Shown: positions 18,522 through 29,338 of the stretch, piece by piece
Position numbering within the stretch: position 1 is the first letter of the stretch
Layout of the letters: the number at the start of each line of letters is the position of its first letter
DNA from: Borrelia parkeri
GTDB taxonomy: Bacteria > Spirochaetota > Spirochaetia > Borreliales > Borreliaceae
NCBI RefSeq assembly: GCF_023035815.1
Contig: NZ_CP073159.1
Coordinates: 862,406-926,405, forward strand
Direction: 5' to 3'
DNA: 64,000 nt
Notes under the pieces: generated by a model
What the model saw: the letters and a program-made list of their open reading frames with translations, nothing else
Told to the model about the DNA's origin: nothing
Database searches by the model: none
Position numbers and translations under genes: made by a program

Positions 18522-19961
18522 TTAAGTTTTAGATTTTATATAATTTGAAATTTGTTCGGATTGTGCACCGAATATTACTTGCACTTGATTTCCTAATGTA
18601 ATGATTGTTCCAGTAGCTCCAAGCTGGTTCATTAAATCTTTATTTACTAATAAGGAAGACTTGACATCTACTCTTAATCGTGTAAAACATGAATCAATAT
18701 TTGTTATATTATCGATTCCTCCAAGAGCTTGAATAATTTTCTCAAACTTTTCGTTTTGAGATAGCTTAAAATCATTATTAGAAATTGTTTGCTGTTTAGT
18801 ATTATCTTCACGACCAGGTGTTTTAATTTTAAATGTTTTGATTAGTGTTATAAAAATGGTGAAGTATACAGTTCCAATTACAAATCCTATTGGTAGTATT
18901 AGTAAAGCATTTGTTGATTTTGGAAACATTAAGAAGTAATCTATTATTCCTGCGGAGAGTGAAAATGCTATGCGTATTTCAAGTATATTAGTAATTACTA
19001 ATGATATTCCAGTTAAAATCGCATGTATTAGATAAAGTAAAGGTGCTATTAACATGAATGTGTATTCTATTGGTTCTGTAATTCCTGTTAAAAATGAGGT
19101 GAGTGATGCAGAGAGTAAAATACCACCTACTTCTTTTCTTCTTTCTTTTTTTGATGTTAAGTACATTGCAAGAGCAGCACCTGGTAGTCCAAACAGCATT
19201 ACTGGATACATCCCTGATGTAAATGCGCCAGCATTTGGATCCCCATTTAAATATCTTGTGATTTCTCCTTGGATTATGTTGCCGTCATTTGTGGTATATT
19301 CTCCGAATACAAAATATACTAAAGTGTTTAAAAGCTGATGTAGGCCTGTTATTATGAGAAGTCTATTTAAGAAGCCAAATACAAATACTCCTAAATTACC
19401 AGCTTCTATCATCCAGTTTCCAATTTGATTAATAGTTATTTGTAGCGGTGCCCATAGGAAAGCAAATATTATAGCAAGTATTGCAGACAATAATCCATTA
19501 GCTATTGGCACTAGTCTTTGCCCTGAAAAAAAACCTAAAAATTGTGGTATTTTATAGTTTACTATTCTATCGCTAAGCATGGCTGAACTTATACCTGTAA
19601 TAATACCCCCCAAAACGGACATGTTAACAGGTTCTGATTTTCCATTAATCATTATTGTAAATGTAGATAGTCCTGCATTTAGAATTAGGTATCCTACGGC
19701 CCCTCCAAGTGCTGCAGCTGCTTTATTATTTTTAGATAGTCCCATTCCAGTTCCGATTGCAAATAGTATGGGTAAATTCCCAAAAATAGCACCGCCTGAT
19801 TGTTCCATTAATTTGCCAATTTGTCTAAGCATGTTAGAAGGTTCTGTCGTTTCTATTATGAGGTATCCAAACCCAAGTAAAAGACCAGCAATTGGTAAAA
19901 CGGCTGCAGGAGTTTGTACAGCTTTTCCTAGATTTTGTATATTTTTCATTAAATTATTCAT
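18522..19961 (-). CDS. PTS EIICB permease, N-acetylglucosamine/glucose class
   Basis: A 479-residue phosphotransferase permease with IIC then IIB domains. The IIC part (about 1-375) shows LGKAVQTPAAVLPIAGLLLGFG, FAIGTGMGLSKNNKAAAALGG, the GLHQLLNT motif, MYPVMLFGLPGAALAMY and the sugar-site GITEPIEYTFMLIAPLLY. The IIB part has the phospho-accepting Cys in NIDSCFTRLRVDV near residue 425. No IIA domain is fused, so a separate IIA must supply phosphate. A GGAGGG ribosome-binding site lies just before the ATG. Closest class is NagE/PtsG; GlcNAc is favoured by the overall NagE-like pattern and tick or host chitobiose and GlcNAc use. Lyme Borrelia carry a related gene on cp26 (from memory), not here. 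Confidence 0.88.
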   Translation of the reverse strand: MNNLMKNIQNLGKAVQTPAAVLPIAGLLLGFGYLIIETTEPSNMLRQIGKLMEQSGGAIFGNLPILFAIGTGMGLSKNNKAAAALGGAVGYLILNAGLSTFTIMINGKSEPVNMSVLGGIITGISSAMLSDRIVNYKIPQFLGFFSGQRLVPIANGLLSAILAIIFAFLWAPLQITINQIGNWMIEAGNLGVFVFGFLNRLLIITGLHQLLNTLVYFVFGEYTTNDGNIIQGEITRYLNGDPNAGAFTSGMYPVMLFGLPGAALAMYLTSKKERRKEVGGILLSASLTSFLTGITEPIEYTFMLIAPLLYLIHAILTGISLVITNILEIRIAFSLSAGIIDYFLMFPKSTNALLILPIGFVIGTVYFTIFITLIKTFKIKTPGREDNTKQQTISNNDFKLSQNEKFEKIIQALGGIDNITNIDSCFTRLRVDVKSSLLVNKDLMNQLGATGTIITLGNQVQVIFGAQSEQISNYIKSKT

Positions 19962-20004
19962 ATTTACCCTCCATTAATTTATATGTTTTTTTTATTAGTT
20001 ACAG

Positions 20005-20024
20005 TTTATATTAATTTATATTAA
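20005..20024 (-). promoter_or_regulatory. Tandem 10-bp direct repeat upstream of PTS gene
   Basis: TTTATATTAA occurs twice back to back (20005-20014, 20015-20024) about 45-60 bp before the EIICB start, in a gene-free stretch of about 160 bp between hrpA and the PTS gene. One-helical-turn tandem repeats in a promoter region can be operator half-sites. The very A/T-rich background makes chance possible. Confidence 0.35.
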
Positions 20025-20119
20025 CTTTAAATATGATTTTAGTTTAAATAACGTTAATTTATTTATTTTTTTATTTGTTAATGTTTATTTTTACAATCTT
20101 AAATGTGATTTATGAATTT

Positions 20120-22606
20120 TTAAAAAAAGAAGTTTAGTTTTTTATAAACTTTATTTACTGTTTTTTTAATAGGATCAAGTTTTTTAATATTGTCTTGATT
20201 GTCGATCAGGGTTTTTATGCTATCCATTGATTCTTCGATTGCTACGATAAAGCTTTTTTGAGGTTTGAGCCAAAAATTGTCCGAGTAGTCACTTCTAAGT
20301 GATAGGAAAAGAACCGATTTTTTATTGGGATGTTTAATGAAATTCATAGTGCATTCTAAAATATTTTGCATCTTATCAATTTCATTAATGTTGATATTTG
20401 CGCTTTCATATTTTTTAATGAGCGACCAGTCTGATTCCATACCATTTACTATACGCATTATTTCTATTAATTGCTTATTTTTGAATATTATTAAATTTTC
20501 ATGTGTTAATTTTGCAAGTACATTTCTTATTGATTTCTCTTCTGAGTTTTTTAATCTTTTTGAGATTAATTCTTGAACTTCCTTTAAGCTAATTATTACT
20601 TGATTTTTATTTTCATTGTGAGTATTAAATTTCTTTCCCCCAATAGTTATTTCATTTTCTAATAAATGTTTTTTATCTTTTTTTGCTATGTTTTTGTGGG
20701 TGTTATTTAATTTTTTCTTTTCTTGTTGAGTGTTTTTTTGTTCATTTTCTTCAAATTGAATATCATTGATCCATTCTTTTTTAAGTACCCCAATTGATCT
20801 GGCATATCTTTTACTCGTCTCTATTATTTCTCCTGCTACGAAATATTTTACAGAATCTGTGTTAATAAGTGAGCCCGGATGGGTCACTATATTTTGGGCT
20901 TTTATTGTTTTATATTTATTTTTTGAAGTTTTAAAGCAAATATAATCTTTCATGCCTCTCATTATGGATTTTAAGTAGCCTTCGTGATCAATTTCATGTT
21001 TGTGTACTATTGGTATGTTGAAACTACTTACAATATTTTCAAGTTGTCTTTGTACATTAGTAATTTCTTCAAGACCTTGTAAGTCTAAATAGTTCTCTTT
21101 AGCAAAGGCTTCTTTATTAATGGCTTTTTTATAATCTTCAAATATGTTAATAAATCCTATTAAGTCACCTAGTGGATTTTTGTATTTTAGATGGGCTTGT
21201 CTGGCTTCTATTTCTTCGTTTTGAGGTAGTAAGAAAATTCCACTTGTGGATAAAAATGATAGTCCAATTGTGGTTGGGTATATTGCTTGTTGATAGTTCA
21301 TCATTGCTTCAACTAAAGCCCTTGAATGTATTGGTATTAGAGGAAATATGATCATATATTTTCCAATTTCCGTAAGTTCATTTTTTTCATTTATTGCATC
21401 TAAGGATTTTAATATGTCACTTGCTGTTTGAATGGATTTAATTGATGGTTTTGAAATGAAGTCAAATTTTGTAAAATTTCTAATTCCAATATCCGCCATT
21501 CTTAAGATTACTTCAGAGAGATCTGTTCTGTATATTTCTTCCTTTTGATATTCGTCTCTTAATTGATATTCATCTCTTTTATATAATCTGTAACATGTTC
21601 CCTTTGCAAGTCTTCCTGCTCTTCCTGCTCTTTGTGTTGCAGATGATTTTGAAATTGGTACTTCTTGAAGTGAGTAAGTGTGTGTTTTCATCTGAAATCT
21701 ATTTGTTTTGACTTTTCCGCTATCAATTACTATCTTGATATTTTCAATTGTAATTGAAGTTTCTGCAATGTTTGTTGATACTATGATTTTTCTTTTATTC
21801 TTTGGTGTAGGCATAAATATTTGTTCTTGTGCTTCTTTTGCCATCCGACCATATAAAGGTAATATTATTAAGTCTTGTTTGGAATTCAGTTCATAAATTG
21901 CTTTTATCGTTTCTTTTATTTCTTTCTCTCCAGATAGGAATATAAGGATATCACCTTCTTTTTTTTCTTTGATGATACCACTAATTATTTCTTTTATTTT
22001 TAATATCATTGATTTTGATGTATTGAGTAGTGGTGGATTATAGATTATTTGTACAGGATAAGTAATTGTTTCTATGCTAAGTATTGGAGCGTTGTTAAAG
22101 TATTTTGAAAATACTTGTGTATTTATTGTGGCAGATGAGATGATAACTTTAAAATCATCTCTTTTGTTTAATATATCTTTAATAAGTCCTAGTATGAAGT
22201 CTATGTTTAAACTTCTTTCATGAGCCTCATCTATTATTATTACGTCATATTCATAAAGTAGGGTGTCTTTTTTGAGTTCTTGTAATAAAACCCCATCTGT
22301 CATTAATTTTATCTTTGTTTTAGAGCTTGTGACTTCTTGAAATCTTATTTTATAGCCTACCTCTTCTCCAAGTTTAACTCCAATGTGTTTTGCAATATAT
22401 TCTGCTATTGATATTGTGGCTATTCTTCTTGGTTGTGTTACACCAATTTTACCAAGTTTTGTTAGTCCTGATTCATATATTATCCTTGGTATTTGTGTTG
22501 TTTTTCCACTTCCTGTTGGACTCTCTATTATTAAAACGTTGTTTGTTTTTAGATTTTTAATTAATTCATCTTTATATTTGTAAATGGGAAGCTCAAAATC
22601 ATTCAT
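20120..22606 (-). CDS. hrpA: DEAH-box RNA helicase HrpA
   Basis: An 828-residue ATP-dependent RNA helicase. Motif I is GSGKT at residues 32-36, Ia is TQPRRIATIS, II is DEAH at 126-129, III is SAT (ISSATINT), V is VSTNIAETSITIENI and VI is QRAGRAGR. Helicase-associated (HA2/OB) domains follow. The C-terminal third is Lys-rich and low-complexity near residue 630-660 and shorter than in E. coli HrpA (about 1300 residues), as expected for Borrelia. It lies 3 bp after topA on the same strand, so both are probably co-transcribed. In B. burgdorferi the homologue (BB0827) is known to influence global gene expression and mouse infectivity. Confidence 0.95.
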   Translation of the reverse strand: MNDFELPIYKYKDELIKNLKTNNVLIIESPTGSGKTTQIPRIIYESGLTKLGKIGVTQPRRIATISIAEYIAKHIGVKLGEEVGYKIRFQEVTSSKTKIKLMTDGVLLQELKKDTLLYEYDVIIIDEAHERSLNIDFILGLIKDILNKRDDFKVIISSATINTQVFSKYFNNAPILSIETITYPVQIIYNPPLLNTSKSMILKIKEIISGIIKEKKEGDILIFLSGEKEIKETIKAIYELNSKQDLIILPLYGRMAKEAQEQIFMPTPKNKRKIIVSTNIAETSITIENIKIVIDSGKVKTNRFQMKTHTYSLQEVPISKSSATQRAGRAGRLAKGTCYRLYKRDEYQLRDEYQKEEIYRTDLSEVILRMADIGIRNFTKFDFISKPSIKSIQTASDILKSLDAINEKNELTEIGKYMIIFPLIPIHSRALVEAMMNYQQAIYPTTIGLSFLSTSGIFLLPQNEEIEARQAHLKYKNPLGDLIGFINIFEDYKKAINKEAFAKENYLDLQGLEEITNVQRQLENIVSSFNIPIVHKHEIDHEGYLKSIMRGMKDYICFKTSKNKYKTIKAQNIVTHPGSLINTDSVKYFVAGEIIETSKRYARSIGVLKKEWINDIQFEENEQKNTQQEKKKLNNTHKNIAKKDKKHLLENEITIGGKKFNTHNENKNQVIISLKEVQELISKRLKNSEEKSIRNVLAKLTHENLIIFKNKQLIEIMRIVNGMESDWSLIKKYESANININEIDKMQNILECTMNFIKHPNKKSVLFLSLRSDYSDNFWLKPQKSFIVAIEESMDSIKTLIDNQDNIKKLDPIKKTVNKVYKKLNFFF

Positions 22607-22609
22607 ATC

Positions 22610-25147
22610 CTATATTAGTCCAAAAATATAAGTTGCATCTATTTGATTAAGGTCAATATCAGTAGGCAAATCAACCTTTTTTCTCTTAATTTTAGCATAA
22701 AATCTATCATTTTGTTTGTAAACATAAATTTTATTTCCAACTTTATTTTTTGCTAGTGGTATTATTTTTACAATAATTCCGTTTTTTTCTAGTTTTGCGT
22801 CTAGCAGTTTAATTGATTCTTCTAGTGTTATTTCGTATGCTTTTGTGTCTTTTTTTAATGGGCATATTATGCTGTTGTTTTCAGTTTTAATATAATCTCC
22901 AAAAACTCCTGTTGTAGCAATTATTTTTTCATGAGTTTTTGGATATTCGCCAATTGTTTTTGGAAGTGATAGTAATTTGAGAGCAAGTTCTAGGGTTATA
23001 TTTTCATTTTCTATATTTTTTGTTGACATTTTTTTAGCTTTTATGATTTTAGGTTTTTTTGGTTTACCTGTTTTTGTGAATTCTTGTGGAGCATAAATAT
23101 CCTCTCCAAGTTGGACAATTCCTCCATATTTTGAGTTTTTATATATTACGTTAAGTCCTGTTTCAGGATCGATTCCTAATATATTGGGTTGTATTTCTTT
23201 TTCTGATATTATTTTTTTTATTTCATCTTCTTTGTATAAGTTTTCTAATGGTGTTGTTACATTAATCGCGTAATTATTTCCATTAAAAATTAAATAAGGA
23301 CCAAACTTGCCAAGATTGACTTTATAACTAAATTTTTCGTTATTAGTGTATTCATAGACTATTCTAAATTCTTCAGGGCTAATAATGGGTTCTATTTTAT
23401 TTATTGTATTCTTAAGACCTTCTTCTCCATGATAAAATTTATTTAGATATTTTATTTTGTCTAGCGTGCCTATTGCAATCTTATCTAGATTTTCTTCCAT
23501 GTGGGATGTAAATTTTAGTTCAATTAGTACAGGGAAATATTTTTTTAAGAGATTTATGACAGCAGCTCCTTTTATTGTTGGAATTAGTGTGTTATTGTGT
23601 TTAAATATATATTCTCTTTCAAAGAGTGTTGAGATAATAGTAGAATAAGTTGAAGGACGTCCTATACCTTCTTTTTCAAGTTTTTGTACAAGTGATGCTT
23701 CTGTATATCTAAGTGGAGGTTTTGTCTCATGCTCTTCTGGTTTTACGTCTAAGATTACAAATTTATCACCTTCTTTTATGAGGGAAAAATCTATGATACT
23801 GTTTTCATAAGGTTCTTTACTATTTTTTAGAAAGCCATCAAAAATGATTGTTGTGAAACTTGTTTTAAAAGTTAAATTTTCATACTTCAATGTTATTTTA
23901 ATAATTTTTTTTCTTGCGTCTTTCATTACGGATTCAATAGTTCTATCCCATATTATTTTATATATTTCTCTGGCAGTTTCGCTTTCTATTTGTATTTGTT
24001 CAGGAGAAGTAAAGAGTTCAGAAGGTCTTATAGCTTCATGTGCATCTTGAGCCATTTTAGCTTTGGTATATAATCTGTCATTTGTTTCTATATATTCTTC
24101 ACCATATTTTTGTTTTATAATAGTTTTTATTTTTTCTTTTGCAGTCTTGGCAATGTTATAAGAATCTGTTCTTATATAAGTTATGTAGCCGTGCTCATAC
24201 AGTTTTTGTGCGTAATTCATAATTTGTTTGGTTCCTATTTTTAATCGTCTGTTTATCTCTTGTTGAAGAGAAGAGGTGATGAATGGTTTAGGAGGAGCTT
24301 GTTTTATTTCTTTTGTTTCAATTGAAATCACCTTGATCTCTTTTGTGTTATTTAACTCCTTTGTAAGCATATTCATTAATGTTTTGTCTATTACAATTGT
24401 TTTGTCAGGATCGTGTAAACACCCTGTGTCGTTTACAAAGTCTTTGCTCTCAGCTACATTTTTGTTCTTAATCTTTTCAAGTATTGTTTTAATCTGTATA
24501 TCATTTTTATTGTGTTTGCATTCAAGTGTAATGGAATAATAATTTGCTTTCTTAAAATTTATTCTTGTCATTTCTTTTTCTATGATTAATTGAAGGCCAA
24601 CGGATTGTACTCTGCCGGCAGAAAGTCCGTAAGCAATTTTTTTCCAAAGTAGAGGAGAGATAGTATATCCATACAGTCTATCTAGTATTCTTCTTGTCTC
24701 TCCGGCATTAACGAGATTCATATTAATTTCTCTTGTATTATTTAGTGAATCGATTATTGCACTTTTTGTAATTTCATGAAATACCATTCTTTTATAATTT
24801 TTAATTTGTAATACTTCTTTTAAATGGAATGCTATTGTTTCACCTTCTCTATCTTGGTCAGTGGCAAGATAGATTTCATCTTTCTCTTTTATGAGGTTTT
24901 TGAGTTTTTCAATTACTGTTTTTTTGTTGTTTGGGATAATGTAGAGCGGTTTAAAGTCATTTTGATGATCGATAGAGAGAGTTGCCCATTCAAATTTTTT
25001 GTACTCTTCAGGTATTTCTTTAGCACTGTTTGGCAAATCTCTTATATGTCCTATGCAGGCTTCTACTAAGAATGAGTTATCAAGATATTTCTTTATCGTT
25101 ATTGCTTTTGTTGGTGATTCTACTATTATTAATTTTCTTTGTTGCAT
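22610..25147 (-). CDS. topA: DNA topoisomerase I
   Basis: An 845-residue type IA topoisomerase that relaxes negative supercoils. The N-terminal Toprim domain has [11 protein letters not shown] (catalytic Glu) and [17 protein letters not shown] (acidic metal triad). The active-site Tyr is in [13 protein letters not shown] near residue 320. [15 protein letters not shown] and [16 protein letters not shown] are further family blocks. The C-terminus carries Toprim-C repeats ([26 protein letters not shown]) and I see no Cys4 zinc ribbon. The upstream region 25148-25222 is shared with divergent sbcD and contains alternating TA runs, which could be supercoil-sensitive (inference). Confidence 0.96.
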   Translation of the reverse strand: MQQRKLIIVESPTKAITIKKYLDNSFLVEACIGHIRDLPNSAKEIPEEYKKFEWATLSIDHQNDFKPLYIIPNNKKTVIEKLKNLIKEKDEIYLATDQDREGETIAFHLKEVLQIKNYKRMVFHEITKSAIIDSLNNTREINMNLVNAGETRRILDRLYGYTISPLLWKKIAYGLSAGRVQSVGLQLIIEKEMTRINFKKANYYSITLECKHNKNDIQIKTILEKIKNKNVAESKDFVNDTGCLHDPDKTIVIDKTLMNMLTKELNNTKEIKVISIETKEIKQAPPKPFITSSLQQEINRRLKIGTKQIMNYAQKLYEHGYITYIRTDSYNIAKTAKEKIKTIIKQKYGEEYIETNDRLYTKAKMAQDAHEAIRPSELFTSPEQIQIESETAREIYKIIWDRTIESVMKDARKKIIKITLKYENLTFKTSFTTIIFDGFLKNSKEPYENSIIDFSLIKEGDKFVILDVKPEEHETKPPLRYTEASLVQKLEKEGIGRPSTYSTIISTLFEREYIFKHNNTLIPTIKGAAVINLLKKYFPVLIELKFTSHMEENLDKIAIGTLDKIKYLNKFYHGEEGLKNTINKIEPIISPEEFRIVYEYTNNEKFSYKVNLGKFGPYLIFNGNNYAINVTTPLENLYKEDEIKKIISEKEIQPNILGIDPETGLNVIYKNSKYGGIVQLGEDIYAPQEFTKTGKPKKPKIIKAKKMSTKNIENENITLELALKLLSLPKTIGEYPKTHEKIIATTGVFGDYIKTENNSIICPLKKDTKAYEITLEESIKLLDAKLEKNGIIVKIIPLAKNKVGNKIYVYKQNDRFYAKIKRKKVDLPTDIDLNQIDATYIFGLI

Positions 25148-25222
25148 AAAACCCTTATATATATATAATATAACATAATGTATAAATTATTGTAATTTTT
25201 CAATAAAAATAGTGCGGTATTT

Positions 25223-26455
25223 ATGAGTACTTATAGAGTTTTACATACGTCTGATTGGCATATTGGTAAAAAAATTGGATATTTTTCTAGGATTGGTGAG
25301 CAACAGAAGTTTTTAAGTTTTTTATTGGAATTTATTAAAAATGAAAAAATTGATCTTTTACTTATTGCTGGTGATGTTTATGATTCAAAGAGGCCTGGAC
25401 TTGAAGAACAAAAATTAATAAATGATTTTTTTTACGAGTTATCTTTTACTTCTTGTAAATGGTGTGTAGTTATTACTGGAAATCATGATAAAAGAGATTA
25501 TTTTAATCTTAATAAAAAGATACTCTCAAAGTTTAATTTTTTTTTAGTTACTGGAAATGAACTTTCTAGTCAAGTGGTGTTTTTAGAAGACCGTGGTGAT
25601 ATTAAGTTTATTATTATCTGCATGCCTTATATTAATGAAAGACTTATTGTGGATCAAGATTGTAAAAATATAGAATTACATAACGATGTCTTTCTTAAAA
25701 ACCTTGAAAAAGCTTATAAAGATCAAATATCAAATGTTATTGGGTCCCTTGATGAGCAGTATCTTCATATTCCTAGAATATTGATTGCACATTCTTTTTT
25801 TTCTAGTAGTAGTGTAGTTGGTAGTATTGGAAATAGTCCTATTTTACCTGTGAGTATTTTTGGTAATAATTTTTCTTATGTTGCGCTTGGACATATTCAT
25901 AATTTTAAAAAGTTAAAAGATAATGTAGTTTATTCAGGTTCACCAATTCAATATTCATTTGATGAGGATATTAAAAAATATGTAAATATTTTATTTTTTA
26001 GTGAAAGTAAATTAGTTGAACAAAGTAAGGTTTTACTTCCTGTATTTGGTAAATTGTACTTTTTACAAGGCTCTTTTAATAAGATTATGAATGATTTGCA
26101 TAAGATTAAGAATGAAATTTCTTATCTATGTTACTTAAAAATCGAACTTAATGAGAAAGTGGCTGCGGAATTTGAAGAACAGATTTATGACTTTGCAAAG
26201 TCAAGTTTAATCAATATATTTGATATTTATTATCATTGCATAGATTCAGAAGAAGACTCCTTACAAAAAGGACGAATGTTGCTTAGTAGAGATGAAGTAT
26301 TAAGTAGGGATGAGAAGTATTTTTTCCAGGAAAAATTAAAAAAAGATATTAAGAATGGTTTTAGGAGAGGAAATAAATTTAGGGAAGAAGAACTTATTGC
26401 TCTTTTTGAAGAAGTATTACTTAAGGGAAGAGCAGGCGAATATGAGGATAAATAA
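25223..26455 (+). CDS. sbcD: SbcD exonuclease subunit
   Basis: A 410-residue Mre11-like nuclease subunit of SbcCD, which opens hairpins and cuts protein-blocked ends. The five phosphoesterase motifs are visible: SDWHIGKKIG, AGDVYDSKRPG, ITGNHDKRDYF, LIAHSFF and ALGHIHNF. The gene overlaps sbcC by 14 bp. In an organism whose replicons end in covalently closed DNA hairpins, an enzyme family that opens hairpins is of special interest, because the telomeres must escape it. Confidence 0.94.
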   Translation: MSTYRVLHTSDWHIGKKIGYFSRIGEQQKFLSFLLEFIKNEKIDLLLIAGDVYDSKRPGLEEQKLINDFFYELSFTSCKWCVVITGNHDKRDYFNLNKKILSKFNFFLVTGNELSSQVVFLEDRGDIKFIIICMPYINERLIVDQDCKNIELHNDVFLKNLEKAYKDQISNVIGSLDEQYLHIPRILIAHSFFSSSSVVGSIGNSPILPVSIFGNNFSYVALGHIHNFKKLKDNVVYSGSPIQYSFDEDIKKYVNILFFSESKLVEQSKVLLPVFGKLYFLQGSFNKIMNDLHKIKNEISYLCYLKIELNEKVAAEFEEQIYDFAKSSLINIFDIYYHCIDSEEDSLQKGRMLLSRDEVLSRDEKYFFQEKLKKDIKNGFRRGNKFREEELIALFEEVLLKGRAGEYEDK

Positions 26456-29291
26456 TTTAGTATTTAAAAATATTGCTTCTTATAAAGGTGAATATGAGAT
26501 AAATTTCGATGTTCCTGTTTTACAAAAGTCGGGAATTTTTTTGATTTCTGGCAATACTGGAACTGGCAAGAGTACAATTTTGGATTGTATTACTCTTGCT
26601 CTTTATGCACGAGTGTATAGACTTGATAAAAATATTTCAGATTCAATTTCGAAAGGTTTTGATAGTGCTTATGTTAAGCTTACTTTCACTGTTTCTGGAA
26701 AAGTTTATGAGTCATTTATTGAACTTAATACAAGACAAAAGGAAACACCAAAAAATATGGTACTTACTTGTTTTAGTGATGGGAGTTTGATTGAGAATAA
26801 AGATGATGTTTTGTCTTATATAAAGAGTCTTTGTAGGTTAGATTTTGAACAGTTTTGTCAAACTGTTATTTTGCCTCAAGGTAATTTTCAGGAGTTTTTA
26901 ACTTCAAATCCAAAAAATAAAACAGCAATAATTGACAATATTTTTAATTTAAAAAAGTATGATGATATAGAAATTTTTTTAAAGAAAGAATTAGAACTTA
27001 CAAAATTCAAGAAAGAAAGATTAGTATTTTTAGATACGGAAGAAAGAAACAGACTGAGCATTAATAAAAAAAAGATAAATGAATTGAATGAATCTTTGAA
27101 TTTAATTAATGTAGAAATTTTAAGAGAAAATCTTGACAATGTTTATAAGTTGATAGTTATTTGTGAAAAACTAATAAAGTTCAATCAAAATTATTTAGAT
27201 ATTCGACATAGGATAGATAATTTAGAATTGGAATTGTCTTCTAAAGTTGTGTTCATAAAAAAATTAAATCATGAGTATTTTTTGCAGAAAAAGGTTAAAT
27301 CAGAATTAGATGAAAAGCTTAAGTTTTATAATTCTAATGATTTTTTGGATTTAAAAAATTTTGTTCAAAGGCAAAGAGAACTATTAAATGATAAAAATCG
27401 GTTTTCGTTAGAGCTTTTAAGTATTCAAAGGGACTTAGAAGAATTGAAATATTTAGATTTAGATAATTTTAATTTTGATTATGTAAAAGAATTATATTAT
27501 GAGAATGTTATTTTATGTGAGATGAATTTTGATGAGGAAGCTTATGATAGATTGCTTGTAAAAGAGAAGCAATTGGAAACTCAAAGAAAAAAATTATTAG
27601 TAGAACAGAAGAGAAAAAACGTCGAAATCAAAAGTATTAATTCAGAAAAAATATCATTTGATTTTGATAAATATGTTTATTATGAGGCATTAAAGTTATT
27701 GAAGGGGTTTTATGAAGAATTAATATTGAGATATAAAAATGGATTAGACTTGTTATTAAAGTCAAATGATAGTGATTTATCACAAGCTATTGAGATAAAT
27801 ATTAAAATTGATTTATATAGAAATTTTTTAGAACATCTTAATAACAATAGACAGTCTGTTGAGAAAGATATAGAGGATCTTAAACATCATGAGGATGCAT
27901 ATAAAGTATATCAAGGAAAAGAAAAATTAAAAATCAGTAGTTTAAATGAGCTCTTAAAATTGAATTCAAAGCTTCAAGTTTTGCAATCTGAGTTAGATAT
28001 TCTTAAAGTTGCTATCTTGCATAATAAAGAAAGTAAAATTAAATGGGAGGGTTGTGTCTTAAATTTTAAGAAAAATAATGCAGAAATTTTAAAAAGAATT
28101 GGTCAAAATTTATTTCAAAAATATATAGATTATTCTAATAAGGATAAGATTTTGATTTTTGAAGGTAAACTTAAGGAAATGGCAGCTTTAAAATTAATGT
28201 TCAATGATTTAAATTCCAGAATTTCTTTAAAGGAAGTAGAAATTAAAGAAAATTTAGGTAAGATAAGAATTTTATTATCTAATATTAATTTAAAGATAAG
28301 TCTAAGTGAGCCCGCTTTAATTGAGAGAGAGTTTGAAAAATTTTTAAGGTCTAAAAGAGACATAGAAAATGATCATATTAAATTGAATTTATGTCTTGAT
28401 AATATAAGTAATGAAAAACTTAAACTTGAGAGTCAAATTGAGATTATGAAACAAACCATATTAGGTTTTAAAATGGAGCTTAAAGATGAACTTGCTAAGT
28501 TTACTTCTAGTTTTGTTGATTTTAAAAGATCAATTAAAGGTTTTTTTTGTGATAAGGATCCTATTTTTTCACTTGATTCTTTAAAACCTAGTAAGAATAG
28601 TTTAGAGCATTTTATGAAGTTGAAATCTAATTTTATGTCTCAGATTGAGTTTCTCTCTAAAGATATTAGTAAGTATGAGGCAAATTTTTCAAGTTTGCAG
28701 ATTCTTAAAGCAGAACTTAATACACATGAGATTAATTTAGAAAATATTAAGAGTGAATTAAGTAGTGTAAATGAGCGTAATGATAAATTAGAAATTTTAA
28801 AGAAAGTTGTTACTACTTCTCCTAGTTTAAAGTATTATGTTCAGAGTTTTTTGATTGATGAGATTTTAAGTATATCAAATAAAAAGTATTTAAATATTAT
28901 TCTGCCTGATTTTGAGCTTGAAATTAATACAAATAGTAAAGATTTTAATTTTCTAGTTAAGAGCAAAAAAGATGGAAATATGACCCGTAGTGTTAAAACT
29001 TTATCTGGTGGTGAGAAATTTCTTGTATCTTTATCGCTTTCTCTAGCTCTCTCAGACATGATAAGAGATAGTGATCTTAAAATAGAAGCATTTTTTCTTG
29101 ATGAGGGATTTGGGAGTCTTGATGAGGATACTTTAAAAATGGTTATTCCAAAGATTTCTGATTTGCAGCGTGTTGATGGTCGTCAAATTGGTATAATATC
29201 TCATGTTTCTTATTTGAAGGAAGAGATTAATACCCAGATAGTTATAAGTAAAATTTCAACAGTTTCTAAGATTACTATAGAGAGTTTTTAA
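26442..29291 (+). CDS. sbcC: SbcC ATPase subunit without visible zinc-hook Cys pair
   Basis: About 949 residues from the ATG at 26442, chosen because MRINNLVFKNIASYKG aligns with family N-termini; a longer ORF from 26355 lies inside sbcD. It is a Rad50/SMC-type protein: Walker A SGNTGTGKSTILD near residue 38, Q-loop region VILPQGNFQEFLTS, two long coiled coils (about 190-800), the ABC signature TLSGGEKFLVSLSLSLALSD and Walker B AFFLDEGFGSLD near the C-terminus. Rad50/SbcC proteins normally carry a CxxC hook at the coiled-coil apex; I find no CxxC anywhere between the ATPase halves. Partner SbcD overlaps upstream. Confidence 0.93.
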   Translation: MRINNLVFKNIASYKGEYEINFDVPVLQKSGIFLISGNTGTGKSTILDCITLALYARVYRLDKNISDSISKGFDSAYVKLTFTVSGKVYESFIELNTRQKETPKNMVLTCFSDGSLIENKDDVLSYIKSLCRLDFEQFCQTVILPQGNFQEFLTSNPKNKTAIIDNIFNLKKYDDIEIFLKKELELTKFKKERLVFLDTEERNRLSINKKKINELNESLNLINVEILRENLDNVYKLIVICEKLIKFNQNYLDIRHRIDNLELELSSKVVFIKKLNHEYFLQKKVKSELDEKLKFYNSNDFLDLKNFVQRQRELLNDKNRFSLELLSIQRDLEELKYLDLDNFNFDYVKELYYENVILCEMNFDEEAYDRLLVKEKQLETQRKKLLVEQKRKNVEIKSINSEKISFDFDKYVYYEALKLLKGFYEELILRYKNGLDLLLKSNDSDLSQAIEINIKIDLYRNFLEHLNNNRQSVEKDIEDLKHHEDAYKVYQGKEKLKISSLNELLKLNSKLQVLQSELDILKVAILHNKESKIKWEGCVLNFKKNNAEILKRIGQNLFQKYIDYSNKDKILIFEGKLKEMAALKLMFNDLNSRISLKEVEIKENLGKIRILLSNINLKISLSEPALIEREFEKFLRSKRDIENDHIKLNLCLDNISNEKLKLESQIEIMKQTILGFKMELKDELAKFTSSFVDFKRSIKGFFCDKDPIFSLDSLKPSKNSLEHFMKLKSNFMSQIEFLSKDISKYEANFSSLQILKAELNTHEINLENIKSELSSVNERNDKLEILKKVVTTSPSLKYYVQSFLIDEILSISNKKYLNIILPDFELEINTNSKDFNFLVKSKKDGNMTRSVKTLSGGEKFLVSLSLSLALSDMIRDSDLKIEAFFLDEGFGSLDEDTLKMVIPKISDLQRVDGRQIGIISHVSYLKEEINTQIVISKISTVSKITIESF

Positions 29292-29338
29292 TGTTTTATT
29301 GTATAATTACCTGAATATTTTAAAATATGGAGATTTGT

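Noticed and set aside
26355-26441. N-terminal extension of sbcC
   Set aside because: Overlaps sbcD coding sequence; SbcC homology starts at the ATG at 26442.
29302-29307. TATAAT before the ROK kinase gene as promoter
   Set aside because: No matching -35 and expected by chance in such A/T-rich DNA; not strong enough to list.
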